Source: an uncultured Pelagibacteraceae bacterium (lineage in GTDB: Bacteria > Pseudomonadota > Alphaproteobacteria > Pelagibacterales > Pelagibacteraceae). Taken from it: 64,000 bases of DNA. Shown in pieces: positions 25,911 through 34,566 of the stretch. The stretch covers positions 1 through 64,000 of the forward strand of contig CACNAR010000001.1 of assembly GCA_902618485.1 (NCBI GenBank). The letters are read 5' to 3'. The first letter of the stretch is position 1, and the number at the start of each line of letters is the position of its first letter. The notes under the pieces were generated by a model. It was not told the origin of the DNA, ran no database searches, and was given only the letters and a program-made list of their open reading frames with translations. Made by a program: the position numbers and the translations under genes.

Positions 25911-26231
25911 ATGGCAATTCAAAAAGCGAAATTTTCAATTGGTGACATTGTAAAACATAAACACTTTGAATTTAGAGGTGTAATTTATGATGTTGATTTT
26001 GAATTTAATAATTCTGAGGAGTGGTATCAGTCTATTCCGAAAAATGTTAGACCAAGAAAAGATCAACCATTTTATCATTTATTGGCTGAAAATGATGAAA
26101 TTACATATGAGGCCTATGTCTCAGAGCAGAATTTATTAGTAGACGATTCTAATGAGCCCATAAAACACCCGCTTATAGAGGAAATTTTTTCTGGTAAAAA
26201 AGGCTCAAGTTATTTCAAGCAATCTAACTAA
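25911..26231 (+). CDS. hspQ: Heat shock protein HspQ (YccV-like)
   Basis: A 106-residue protein made of one hemimethylated-DNA-binding/YccV domain. The signatures are AKFSIGDIVKHKHFEFRGVIYDVDFEFNNSEEWYQSIP, DQPFYHLLAEN and the C-terminal AYVSEQNLLVDDS followed by a HPLIEEIFSGKK segment. In enterobacteria HspQ is a specificity factor for Lon protease. It is divergent from yciB and is followed by a 173-base gap with a long hairpin. Confidence 0.93.
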   Translation: MAIQKAKFSIGDIVKHKHFEFRGVIYDVDFEFNNSEEWYQSIPKNVRPRKDQPFYHLLAENDEITYEAYVSEQNLLVDDSNEPIKHPLIEEIFSGKKGSSYFKQSN

Positions 26232-26297
26232 AATTCATTTTTTAAACACAATTAGCTCAAAACTTAGACACACGATCCTTCTAAAAATAATATAATT

Positions 26298-26355
26298 CGA
26301 TCAAGGATGCTAAAGTTTTACCCTTCGTTATTATCTCCCTCTGCATTCTTGATCG
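26298..26355 (+). other. Long-stem hairpin between hspQ and ccmC
   Basis: CGATCAAGGATGC (26298-26310) pairs with GCATTCTTGATCG (26343-26355) over 13 positions. One is a G-T pair when read on the plus strand, which would be an A-C mismatch on the other. The 32-base loop is rich in pyrimidines, and the stem is followed by GATAATTTTTC. It lies in the 26232-26404 gap, which holds no gene. It could be an hspQ terminator with an unusually large loop, the leader of the ccm operon, or a small RNA. Confidence 0.5.
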
Positions 26356-26404
26356 GATAATTTTTCACATTATATTCAGCGTATGAATTAGTATACATCT
26401 TTAT

Positions 26405-27112
26405 ATGTTTAAACACTTTGAACCAAACAAAATATTTTCAATCACTTCCAAAGCCCCGAGATATGTCCTTTATCTACTTGTAATCGTTTTGACTATCGGT
26501 CTTATTGAGTCTTTATTATTGTCCCCCGAGGACTATTTGCAAAGTCATACTGTTAGAATTATGTATGTTCATGTACCCGCAGCATGGTTAGCACTTGGAA
26601 TTTTTTCTTCAATTACATTTTTATCAGTAACTGGTTATATTTTTAAATTAAAAAACTTTTTTTTGATCGCTAAAAGTTTAGCTCCATCAGGTTTCATCTT
26701 TAATATTATTGCTTTAGTCACAGGATCTATTTGGGGTAAACCAACATGGGGAACATGGTGGGCTTGGGATGCTAGAATTACTTCTATGTTAATTCTTGCA
26801 CTTTTTTATTTAATGTTTTTAATGGCTTGGAGAATTTATGATAAAAAAGAACAAGTTTTTAAAATTACCTCAATCATAACAGTTTTAGGAATAATAAATG
26901 TTCCAATTATTAAGTACTCTGTAGATTGGTGGAATACACTTCATCAGCCAGCATCAATAAATATTTTGTCAAAATCTACAATTCATTCTTCAATGTTGGT
27001 ACCTTTGATGATTATGACTGCGGCATTTGCCCTATTCTCGTTGTTAATTTTTTTAATGAAATATAATACAGAACTGATAAAAATAAAAAACAAGGGTTTA
27101 GACAGATTATGA
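26405..27112 (+). CDS. ccmC: Heme exporter protein CcmC
   Basis: A 235-residue inner-membrane protein with six helices. The heme-binding tryptophan-rich WWD loop is seen as WGKPTWGTWWAWDARITSM (residues about 116-134), with conserved His residues in YVHVPAAW and NTLHQPAS. CcmC delivers heme to CcmE on the periplasmic face for cytochrome c maturation. It is the first gene of a tight ccmCDEFGH operon; no ccmA or ccmB lies before it. Confidence 0.96.
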   Translation: MFKHFEPNKIFSITSKAPRYVLYLLVIVLTIGLIESLLLSPEDYLQSHTVRIMYVHVPAAWLALGIFSSITFLSVTGYIFKLKNFFLIAKSLAPSGFIFNIIALVTGSIWGKPTWGTWWAWDARITSMLILALFYLMFLMAWRIYDKKEQVFKITSIITVLGIINVPIIKYSVDWWNTLHQPASINILSKSTIHSSMLVPLMIMTAAFALFSLLIFLMKYNTELIKIKNKGLDRL

Positions 27113-27336
27113 TTACTGAAATATTTTATATGAGTGGATATGGAATTTATGTTTGGAGTTCATTTGCTTTTACTTTTTTAAGTTTTATTTCTTTATATGT
27201 CGTTACTAAGAATCAGTATGTAAAAGAAAAAAATAAGTTTATAGCTAAATTTGGGAACCTAAACGCTGAAAGAGCTGCCTCTGCTAAACTACAAAGAATT
27301 AATAGAGAGATTTTGTCCAACACTTCAACAATTTAA
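27109..27336 (+). CDS. ccmD: Heme exporter protein CcmD
   Basis: A 75-residue protein with one membrane helix (about residues 11-32, GIYVWSSFAFTFLSFISLYVV) and a charged cytoplasmic tail with a helical heptad-like run (NAERAASAKLQRINREIL). CcmD stabilises the CcmABC-CcmE complex. It overlaps ccmC by four bases and precedes ccmE by eleven. Confidence 0.9.
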   Translation: MITEIFYMSGYGIYVWSSFAFTFLSFISLYVVTKNQYVKEKNKFIAKFGNLNAERAASAKLQRINREILSNTSTI

Positions 27337-27347
27337 CTTTTTAAGCC

Positions 27348-27767
27348 ATGTATGGTCGTAAAGTTAAACTAAGATTTTTTTTTGTTTTCTTAATTATTGT
27401 TACATTAAGTTTGACAGTATTTCTTATTCTAAAATCTTTGGAAGAAAATGTTATTTATTTTAAATCTCCGTCTGAGGTAAAAGTTTTATCTGAAAAGCAG
27501 CAGAAAAAGATTAGAATTGGAGGAATGGTAAAAACTGACTCGATTTCTATTGTAAATAAAGAATTAAGTTTTGTTATCACAGACTTTAAAAGTGAAATTA
27601 ATGTTGTTTATTCAGGACTAATACCTAATCTTTTTGAAGAAGGTAAAGGTGTTGTTGCAGAAGGATTTTTAAAAGATGAAAATTTTTTTTCGGCAACTAA
27701 AATTTTAGCTAAACATGACGAAAATTATATGCCTCCCGAAGTTAAGGCTGCTTTAGAGGAGAAATAA
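27348..27767 (+). CDS. ccmE: Cytochrome c-type heme chaperone CcmE
   Basis: A 139-residue protein with an N-terminal membrane anchor (residues 8-28) and an OB-fold domain. [13 protein letters not shown] and [30 protein letters not shown] are typical; His123 in AKHDENY is the residue that binds heme covalently, and the following Tyr127 is the usual axial ligand. CcmE carries heme from CcmC to the CcmF/H lyase. The length is normal. Confidence 0.95.
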   Translation: MYGRKVKLRFFFVFLIIVTLSLTVFLILKSLEENVIYFKSPSEVKVLSEKQQKKIRIGGMVKTDSISIVNKELSFVITDFKSEINVVYSGLIPNLFEEGKGVVAEGFLKDENFFSATKILAKHDENYMPPEVKAALEEK

Positions 27768-27768
27768 A

Positions 27769-29646
27769 ATGTCAAGCTTAATTGGATATTATTCTTTAAT
27801 TTTTGGTGTTGGTATTTCAATTCTAGTTATATTCTTTTCAATTAAAAATTTTAATGACACTCAAAATCTTGATATTAAAGTAATATCATTAGTCTTCTTA
27901 CAACTTTTATTCGTGATAATAAGTTTCTCAGGTTTAATTTTATCTTTTGTAAACTCTGATTTTAGTAATGAGACAGTTTTTAATCACTCCCACACGACTA
28001 AGCCTCTTTTTTATAAAATCTCTGGTACTTGGGGCAATCATGAAGGAAGTCTATTACTATGGTTGTTAGTTTTAACATTATTTATATTTGTTTTTTTGTT
28101 GAAATCCAAAAATCAACCAAACCAATATAGAATTTTAACTTTATTATTTCAGCAAATAATTATAGTAGGTTTTTTTATTTTTCTGATACAGACCTCTAAT
28201 CCTTTTAATCATATTTTTCCGGTTCCAAAAGAGGGATTAGGTTTAAATCCTATATTGCAAGACCCTGCATTAGCAATTCACCCACCAATTTTATATTTAG
28301 GATACGTTGGAACCTCTATAATTTTTTCCTCGGCACTTGCAGCAGTTTGTTCAAATAATATTACAAAGATGTGGGCGTCACATATAAAAAAATGGGTTTT
28401 AGTCTCTTGGATTTTCTTAACTTTAGGAATTTTACTTGGATCTATTTGGGCTTATTATGAGTTAGGTTGGGGAGGTTTTTGGTTTTGGGATCCGGTTGAA
28501 AATGTATCTTTAATGCCGTGGTTTGCACTAACAACTTTATTACATTGCGTACTAGTTTTAGAAAAGAAACTAATTCTTACCTCGTGGGTTGTTGTTTTAT
28601 CAATTGCAACTTTTACCTTAAGTATGTGTGGTACTTTTCTGGTTCGGTCGGGTATTTTAAATTCTGTCCACACATTTGCCAATGATCCAGAAAGAGGTTT
28701 GTATATTCTAATATTTTTATTTATTTTGATATTCTTATCTTTTTTTATTTTTTTAATTTTTCATAAAAGCGAAAACAATAACACTAAAACTTTCTATTTA
28801 TTAAGCAAGGAAACATCAATATTAGTAAATAATTGGTTCATGATGTATTTTTTATCTGTTGTTTTAATCGGTACAATTTATCCGATATTTTTAGAAGTAA
28901 TTTCATCTCAAAAAATATCTGTAGGTCCACCATTTTTTAACAAATTAATATTACCTTTTTTAATTCCTTTTATGTTGGCGATGGCAATAGGGCCTAAACT
29001 AAAGTGGATTAAATCAGATGTCGAAGACAAAATTTATTTAATTTTATTTTTTATTGTTTCTTTAATTTTATCCATGTTGATAATAAGAAATTTAGATATT
29101 GATTTTCTTTATAATACAGTTTTAATCACATCAGCTTTTTATTTATTTTTTATTACTCTTAGAGATTTTTTTCATGCAAAATATAGAAACCTATCACAAA
29201 TAATAGCGCATTTCAGTTTTAGCATTTTAATACTAAGTATTTTATTTAATAATATTTTCTCGTCTGAAATTATTACAAATTTAAAAATTAATGAAACTTA
29301 CCAAGATCAAAATTTGAAGATTAATTTTGAAAGCATTGAGCAAGAAAATAAACAAAATTTTAAAGCCATTCGGGGAAAGTTTACTGTAGAGGATCAAAAT
29401 GGATCAATTGAAGTGATGCAACCTGAATTAAGAATATATAATCAACCAAATATTGTTACTAGTGAAGCAGATATCAAAACAAACATGTTCACTGATAAAT
29501 TTATGACAATGAATTATGTTCAAAATCAAGATTATTTTAATATTCGTTATCAAGTAAAACCATTTATGATTTGGATTTGGATTTCTACAATTCTATTGTG
29601 TTTCAGTGGTAGTTTAAGTTTTATCAGAAAAAAGTATGAGAACTAA
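27769..29646 (+). CDS. ccmF: Heme lyase CcmF
   Basis: A 625-residue membrane protein with about 14 helices, the core of the heme ligation complex for c-type cytochromes. The WWD motif is AYYELGWGGFWFWDPVENVSLMPW (residues about 227-250). Other family parts are SGTWGNHEGSLLLWLL, LQDPALAIHPPILYLGYVG and LSMCGTFLVRSGILNSVHTFANDPERG. It starts one base after ccmE and overlaps ccmG by eleven bases. Confidence 0.96.
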   Translation: MSSLIGYYSLIFGVGISILVIFFSIKNFNDTQNLDIKVISLVFLQLLFVIISFSGLILSFVNSDFSNETVFNHSHTTKPLFYKISGTWGNHEGSLLLWLLVLTLFIFVFLLKSKNQPNQYRILTLLFQQIIIVGFFIFLIQTSNPFNHIFPVPKEGLGLNPILQDPALAIHPPILYLGYVGTSIIFSSALAAVCSNNITKMWASHIKKWVLVSWIFLTLGILLGSIWAYYELGWGGFWFWDPVENVSLMPWFALTTLLHCVLVLEKKLILTSWVVVLSIATFTLSMCGTFLVRSGILNSVHTFANDPERGLYILIFLFILIFLSFFIFLIFHKSENNNTKTFYLLSKETSILVNNWFMMYFLSVVLIGTIYPIFLEVISSQKISVGPPFFNKLILPFLIPFMLAMAIGPKLKWIKSDVEDKIYLILFFIVSLILSMLIIRNLDIDFLYNTVLITSAFYLFFITLRDFFHAKYRNLSQIIAHFSFSILILSILFNNIFSSEIITNLKINETYQDQNLKINFESIEQENKQNFKAIRGKFTVEDQNGSIEVMQPELRIYNQPNIVTSEADIKTNMFTDKFMTMNYVQNQDYFNIRYQVKPFMIWIWISTILLCFSGSLSFIRKKYEN

Positions 29647-30154
29647 AATTTTTCCAATATTTTTAATCATTACATTCTCAATAACTTTTTATGTTTTTTA
29701 TAAGGGTTTACAAAATTCTAATATTTATACTCCTGAAATTAAATCAGAAATTAAAATTCCAAGTTTTGAAGCAAAAGAATTTTTTTCAAAAGACACCATA
29801 AATTCAGATCAAATTTTTATAGGGAGTGAATTCTATTTATTAAATATTTGGGCTTCGTGGTGTATTCCTTGTAAAGAGGAACATAAGTATTTAATGGATT
29901 TAAGTAAAAAAGAAAATATTAAAATTATTGGACAAAATTACAAAGATAATTTTGTTAATGCTAAAAATTTTTTGATAAAGTTAGATAATCCATACGATTT
30001 AATTTTTTCTGATAATGATGGTACGATAGCAATTGAATGGGGTGCATACGGAGTACCTGAGAGCTTTTTAATCAAAAATAATCAAATAATAAAAAAAATA
30101 ATTGGTCCTTTGAATGAAAAATTATTTTCTGAGATAAAAGAATTGACCCAATGA
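29636..30154 (+). CDS. ccmG: Thiol:disulphide interchange protein CcmG/DsbE
   Basis: A 172-residue membrane-anchored thioredoxin-fold protein. The N-terminal helix (residues 5-23) anchors it, and the reductant motif WASWCIPCKEEH holds Cys76 and Cys79. The GAYGVPESFLI stretch gives the cis-Pro loop. It keeps apocytochrome c cysteines or CcmH reduced for heme attachment in the periplasm. It overlaps both neighbours (ATGA with ccmH). Confidence 0.95.
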   Translation: MRTKIFPIFLIITFSITFYVFYKGLQNSNIYTPEIKSEIKIPSFEAKEFFSKDTINSDQIFIGSEFYLLNIWASWCIPCKEEHKYLMDLSKKENIKIIGQNYKDNFVNAKNFLIKLDNPYDLIFSDNDGTIAIEWGAYGVPESFLIKNNQIIKKIIGPLNEKLFSEIKELTQ

Positions 30155-30522
30155 ATATTTTAAAGCTTTTAATTACAGTTATTTTTTTGATTAATTTTTA
30201 TTCCTCTGATTTAAAAGCTAAAAATTTAGGAACCGAAATTACAAAAAATTTAAGATGTTTAATTTGTCAAGGACAATCAGTATACGACTCAGATTCTGAA
30301 TTTGCTAATAGCTTAAAAATTTTGGTAGAAAAAAAATTAGATGATGGTTTAAATGAAAAACAGATATACGATTATTTGAAAAATAAATATGGAGATTGGA
30401 TTTTGTATGATCCAGGATTCAATAAAAACACCTATTTTCTTTGGTTATTGCCGATATTGATGTTTGTATTTGGTGGTGCAATAATACTTAGAAAAGTTAT
30501 ATTAAAAAAAAAAAAATTATGA
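30151..30522 (+). CDS. ccmH: Cytochrome c maturation protein CcmH
   Basis: A 123-residue protein with a signal peptide (residues 1-23), the redox motif LRCLICQGQSVYDSDSEFA (Cys36, Cys39), NKYGDWILYDPGF and one C-terminal membrane helix (about 96-116). It has the short form (CcmL/CycL) without the TPR-bearing CcmI part. No ccmI follows; the next gene encodes an unrelated outer-membrane protein, so CcmI is either elsewhere or absent. Confidence 0.95.
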   Translation: MNILKLLITVIFLINFYSSDLKAKNLGTEITKNLRCLICQGQSVYDSDSEFANSLKILVEKKLDDGLNEKQIYDYLKNKYGDWILYDPGFNKNTYFLWLLPILMFVFGGAIILRKVILKKKKL

Positions 30523-31034
30523 AACATCTAAGAATTTGTTACTTGGTTATATTGTCTTTTTTAATTTCTTCCTCAATTTTTGCTGAAGATATTAAAGTTA
30601 ATGACGATAATACAAAGTTTAATATTTATTCGGGTATGTTTGATTTTAGTGATAATGGAAAGAGATCAACTTTAATTGGTTTCCAACACCAAAATACTGA
30701 TTTAAATAGAGATACTTTTCTTGGTAATCTTTCTCCTATAACAGGTTTTATGTTTACCGCTGATAGTGCGGCTTATTTATATACCGGCATACAAGCACAA
30801 TATTCTTTGGGAGCATTAAATATTACACCTAGTTTTACTCCAGGTCTTTATAATCAGGGAGATGGGAAAGATCTTGGACACTTACTGGAATTCAAAAGTG
30901 AGGTTCAAATTTCATTAAATTTTTTAAAAAATAGCCAATTAGGCTTTTCATACAACCATTTATCCAATGCTAGCTTAGGTGATAAGAATCCTGGGGCAAA
31001 TAGTTATATGTTTAATTTTTTTAAAACCTTTTAA
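30519..31034 (+). CDS. Acyloxyacyl hydrolase/lipid A 3-O-deacylase (PagL-like)
   Basis: A 171-residue protein with a signal peptide (about residues 1-22, ending SSSIFAED) and alternating hydrophobic beta-strand sequence for an eight-stranded outer-membrane barrel. The C-terminal FSYNHLSNASLGDKNPGANSYMFNFFKTF contains the PagL/acyloxyacyl hydrolase pattern with catalytic His and Ser (HLSNA) and a terminal aromatic residue used for barrel insertion. PagL removes the 3-O acyl chain from lipid A. It overlaps ccmH by four bases, an unusual operon partner. Confidence 0.82.
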   Translation: MKHLRICYLVILSFLISSSIFAEDIKVNDDNTKFNIYSGMFDFSDNGKRSTLIGFQHQNTDLNRDTFLGNLSPITGFMFTADSAAYLYTGIQAQYSLGALNITPSFTPGLYNQGDGKDLGHLLEFKSEVQISLNFLKNSQLGFSYNHLSNASLGDKNPGANSYMFNFFKTF

Positions 31035-31043
31035 AAAACATTT

Positions 31044-32201
31044 ATGATATTAAGATTAAAAGACTGCCACAATTTTGCTGATTTTAGAAAACTTGCTAAG
31101 CTTAAGCTACCATCACCTATTTTTCATTACATTGACGGAGCAGCCGATGATGAGATTACATACGCCAGAAATACTAGTGCTTTTGATGATGTTGACTTGG
31201 TACCCAATGTTTTAAGAGGTGTTGAGGATGTTGATTTATCTACGACTATTTTTGGTAAAAAATTAGATTTACCATTTTATCTGTCACCAACAGCACTACA
31301 AAGACTTTTTCATTATGACGGTGAAAGAGCAGTTGGGAAAGCTGCCAAAAAATTCAATACAATGTTTGGTGTCTCTGCTTTAGCTACTGTCAGTGTTGAG
31401 GAAATTTCCTCAATGATTGATACACCTAAAATGTTTCAATTTTATTTTCATAAAGACAGAGGTTTAAATGACTCTTGCTTGGAAAGAGCAAAAGCTGCAA
31501 AATTTGATGTTATGGCTTTAACAGTTGATACTATTACTGGAGGAAATAGAGAGAGAGACTTAAGAACAGGATTTACCTCTCCACCAAAGTTAACTTTAGC
31601 AAGTTTATTTAGTTTTGCTACTAAACCGATGTGGGGAATTAATTATCTTACAAAAGGTAAGTTTGAATTACCTCATTTACAAGATTTCGTTAAAGAAGGT
31701 ACTGATGTTAACTCATCTATTGGAAATTATTTTTCAACTATGTTGGATCAATCTATGAATTGGAAAGACGCTGAAAATCTTTGTTCTAAATGGGGAGGTC
31801 ATTTCGCTCTTAAAGGAGTTATGAGTGTAGAAGATGCAAAAAGAGCAGCAGACATAGGATGTACAGGTATAATGGTATCAAACCATGGTGGAAGACAGTT
31901 AGATGGATCTAGAGCGCCTTTTGATCAACTTGCAGAAATTGTTGATGCAGTTGGTGATAAATTAGACGTAATTTGTGAAGGTGGGATTCATAGAGGTACA
32001 CATATGCTTAAAGCATTATCATTAGGTGCCAAGGCTTGTTCAGGAGGAAGATTATATCTTTATGCTTTAGCAGCTGGAGGTCAAGCAGGTGTAGAAAGAG
32101 CTTTAGAAAAATATAAAGCTGAACTAGTGCGTGATATGAAACTTATGGGCTGTACAAAAATAAGTGATTTAAGTCGAAATAATTTAAGATTCAGAACATA
32201 G
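31044..32201 (+). CDS. FMN-dependent alpha-hydroxyacid oxidase/dehydrogenase (LldD-like), copy 1
   Basis: A 385-residue TIM-barrel flavoprotein of the L-lactate dehydrogenase/glycolate oxidase family. Key motifs are FHYIDGAADDEITYARN (substrate Tyr), PFYLSPTALQRLFHYDGE, the catalytic His and Arg in SNHGGRQLDGSRAPFDQ (about residues 277-293) and the phosphate-binding ICEGGIHRGTHMLKALSLGA. It oxidises a 2-hydroxyacid to the 2-oxoacid, and the exact substrate cannot be told. Its stop shares a base with the start of a second homologue (TAGTG). Confidence 0.93.
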   Translation: MILRLKDCHNFADFRKLAKLKLPSPIFHYIDGAADDEITYARNTSAFDDVDLVPNVLRGVEDVDLSTTIFGKKLDLPFYLSPTALQRLFHYDGERAVGKAAKKFNTMFGVSALATVSVEEISSMIDTPKMFQFYFHKDRGLNDSCLERAKAAKFDVMALTVDTITGGNRERDLRTGFTSPPKLTLASLFSFATKPMWGINYLTKGKFELPHLQDFVKEGTDVNSSIGNYFSTMLDQSMNWKDAENLCSKWGGHFALKGVMSVEDAKRAADIGCTGIMVSNHGGRQLDGSRAPFDQLAEIVDAVGDKLDVICEGGIHRGTHMLKALSLGAKACSGGRLYLYALAAGGQAGVERALEKYKAELVRDMKLMGCTKISDLSRNNLRFRT

Positions 32202-33352
32202 TGAGTTTAAAAAATTGCTATAATTTTAAAGATTTTAGAAATTTAGCAAAAAAAAAATTACCATCACCAATTTTTCATTACATAGACGGTGGCTCAGATG
32301 ATGAAGCTACTTTAAGAAGAAACACAGAATCATTTAATGAATGTGATTTAGTTCCGAATGTGTTAGCAAATGTTGGTAAACCTGACTTAACAACAACTTT
32401 ATTTGGAAGGAAAATAGATATGCCAATTTTTCTTTCTCCAGCCGCAATGCAAAGACTTTATCACGTTGATGGTGACAAAGCATCAGCAAGAGCAGCAGAA
32501 AAATTTGGAACTTTTTATAGTATGTCTTCGATGAGTAATAATTCTATTGAGGAGATAGCCAATATTTCTGGTGGTCCAAAATTATTTCAACTTTATGTTC
32601 ATAAAGATAAATCAATCACAGATGATTTGATTGATAGGTCAAGAAGATCAGGATTTGATGCAATGTGTTTGACTGTAGATACATTGGTAGCTGGAAACAG
32701 AGAAAAAGATCATAAAACAGGATTTACAACACCTCCAAAACTTACATTAAAAAGCTTAATGAGTTTTGCAATGAGACCTAATTGGGTTTTTAATTATTTA
32801 ACTGGAAAAAAATTTGAACTCTCAAATGTTAAAAAAAAAACAGACAAAGGAACGAACATTGCAAAATCAGTTATTGAGTATATTAATGAGCAGTATGATC
32901 CACTAATGGGATGGAAAGATGCAGAATATTGTGCAAAAAAATGGAATGGACCATTTGCTCTAAAAGGAGTTATGTCAGTTGAGGACGCAAAAAAGGCTGT
33001 TGATATTGGTTGTACTGCTATTATGATCTCAAACCATGGAGGTCGACAGCTAGATGGCTCTAGATCACCTTTTGATCAAGTGAAAGCAATTTCAGATGCA
33101 GTTGGCGATAAACTTGAGATTATTCTAGATGGAGGTATTAGAAGAGGCACGCATGTTTTAAAAGCATTAGCAGCTGGCGCAAAAGCATGTAGTTTTGGTA
33201 AAATGTTTTTGTTCTCTTTGGCCGCAGGGGGTCAGCAAGGTGTTGAACATTTACTTAAAAATATGCACGATGAGATTTATAGAAATATGGTTTTAATGGG
33301 TTGCAAAAGTTTAAAAGAGTTGAATAGTTCAAAATTAATCTATAGAAAATAG
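32201..33352 (+). CDS. FMN-dependent alpha-hydroxyacid oxidase/dehydrogenase (LldD-like), copy 2
   Basis: A 383-residue paralogue of the preceding gene, alike over its whole length (for example FHYIDGGSDDEATLRRN, SNHGGRQLDGSRSPFDQ, ILDGGIRRGTHVLKALAAGA). Catalytic His, Arg and Tyr are retained, so both copies should be active. The start is a GTG overlapping the preceding stop (TAGTG), supported by alignment of the N-termini of the two copies. The tandem pair probably arose by duplication and may handle different hydroxyacids or form a mixed enzyme. Confidence 0.92.
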   Translation: MSLKNCYNFKDFRNLAKKKLPSPIFHYIDGGSDDEATLRRNTESFNECDLVPNVLANVGKPDLTTTLFGRKIDMPIFLSPAAMQRLYHVDGDKASARAAEKFGTFYSMSSMSNNSIEEIANISGGPKLFQLYVHKDKSITDDLIDRSRRSGFDAMCLTVDTLVAGNREKDHKTGFTTPPKLTLKSLMSFAMRPNWVFNYLTGKKFELSNVKKKTDKGTNIAKSVIEYINEQYDPLMGWKDAEYCAKKWNGPFALKGVMSVEDAKKAVDIGCTAIMISNHGGRQLDGSRSPFDQVKAISDAVGDKLEIILDGGIRRGTHVLKALAAGAKACSFGKMFLFSLAAGGQQGVEHLLKNMHDEIYRNMVLMGCKSLKELNSSKLIYRK

Positions 33353-33362
33353 AGGGGTAATT

Positions 33363-34529
33363 ATGAAGTTAGCAAAAAGTTTAGATAGATTAGGCACAGA
33401 GTCTGCATTTACTGTTCTTGCAGAAGCAAAAAAATTAGAGGCACAAGGAAAGCCAATGATTCATTTGGGATTAGGACAGCCAGATTTTAAAACTCCTAAA
33501 CATGTTGTTGAGGCTGCTAAAAAAGCACTAGATGATGGACATCATGGATATGTTATGTCAAATGGTATCCCAGAATGTCGTCAAGCTGTTACAAGGTGGA
33601 TTAAAAAACGTTACAATGTAGATATTAATTTTGAAAGAATTCTAATTATGCCTGGTGGAAAACCTACTATGAGTTATGCCATCCAATGTTTTGGTGAACC
33701 AGGAGCAGAGATTATACATCCTACACCTGCTTTTCCAATTTATGAGTCAATGATAAACTATACTGGTTCAACTTCTGTCCCATATGACTTAACAGAAAAT
33801 AAAGATTTAAAATTTGATCCAGATAAAATATTATCTATGATAACAGACAAAACTCGACTGTTAATTCTAATAAATCCAAATAATCCGACAGGAAGCTTTG
33901 TTGAAAAAAAAGACGTAGATGTTTTAGCTGACGGTCTGAAGAAGCACCCTCATGTTACAATACTTAGCGATGAAATTTATAGTAGACAAATTTTTGATGG
34001 AAAAGAAATGCCAACATTTTTTAATTATCCAGAGTTAAGAGAAAGATTAATTGTATTAGAAGGATGGAGTAAAGCTTATTCCATGACTGGATGGAGACTT
34101 GGTTGGAGCTTTTGGCCAGAACATTTAGTCGAACATGTTAATAAATTATTAATTAATAGTGTTTCATGTGTTAATGCTGCTGCTCAATTTGCTGGTATTG
34201 CTGCTTTAGATGGACCAGACGACTCAATTGATGCAATGATGGAAAAATTTACTCAAAGAAGAGATTTAATTTATAAAGGTTTAAATGATTTACCAGGTGT
34301 AGAATGTAGTTTACCTGGTGGGGCTTTCTATGCATTTCCTAAGGTAATCGGTACTGGTATGAATGGTGCAGAGTTTGCAAGGAAGGCTATGCATGAAGCA
34401 GGAGTTGCAATAGTTCCTGGATCGGCTTTTGGTGAAACTTGCCAAAATTACGTTAGATTTAGTTTTGCAGCATCAAGGGATAATATTTCTCAAGCTCTTG
34501 AAAATATAAAGAAAATGCTGACTAAATAA
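33363..34529 (+). CDS. Class I/II pyridoxal-phosphate aminotransferase
   Basis: A 388-residue fold-type I aminotransferase. Motifs are LGLGQPDFKTPKHV, GYVMSNGIPECRQAV, NPNNPTGSFV, ILSDEIYSRQIF and the PLP-lysine motif SKAYSMTGWRLGW (about residues 236-248). A C-terminal Arg (YVRFSFAAS) binds the substrate carboxylate. Its place between hydroxyacid oxidases suggests transamination of glyoxylate, pyruvate or a similar oxoacid. A GAGGGG Shine-Dalgarno-like stretch precedes the ATG, which few genes in this window have. Confidence 0.92.
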   Translation: MKLAKSLDRLGTESAFTVLAEAKKLEAQGKPMIHLGLGQPDFKTPKHVVEAAKKALDDGHHGYVMSNGIPECRQAVTRWIKKRYNVDINFERILIMPGGKPTMSYAIQCFGEPGAEIIHPTPAFPIYESMINYTGSTSVPYDLTENKDLKFDPDKILSMITDKTRLLILINPNNPTGSFVEKKDVDVLADGLKKHPHVTILSDEIYSRQIFDGKEMPTFFNYPELRERLIVLEGWSKAYSMTGWRLGWSFWPEHLVEHVNKLLINSVSCVNAAAQFAGIAALDGPDDSIDAMMEKFTQRRDLIYKGLNDLPGVECSLPGGAFYAFPKVIGTGMNGAEFARKAMHEAGVAIVPGSAFGETCQNYVRFSFAASRDNISQALENIKKMLTK

Positions 34530-34566
34530 GCTGTATTTTTGCTAAAATTTTTATTAATATTTATCA

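Noticed and set aside
26232-26404. tRNA or small coding gene in the hspQ-ccmC gap
   Set aside because: No cloverleaf with acceptor and T-loop sequence and no open frame of convincing length; only the long hairpin stands out.
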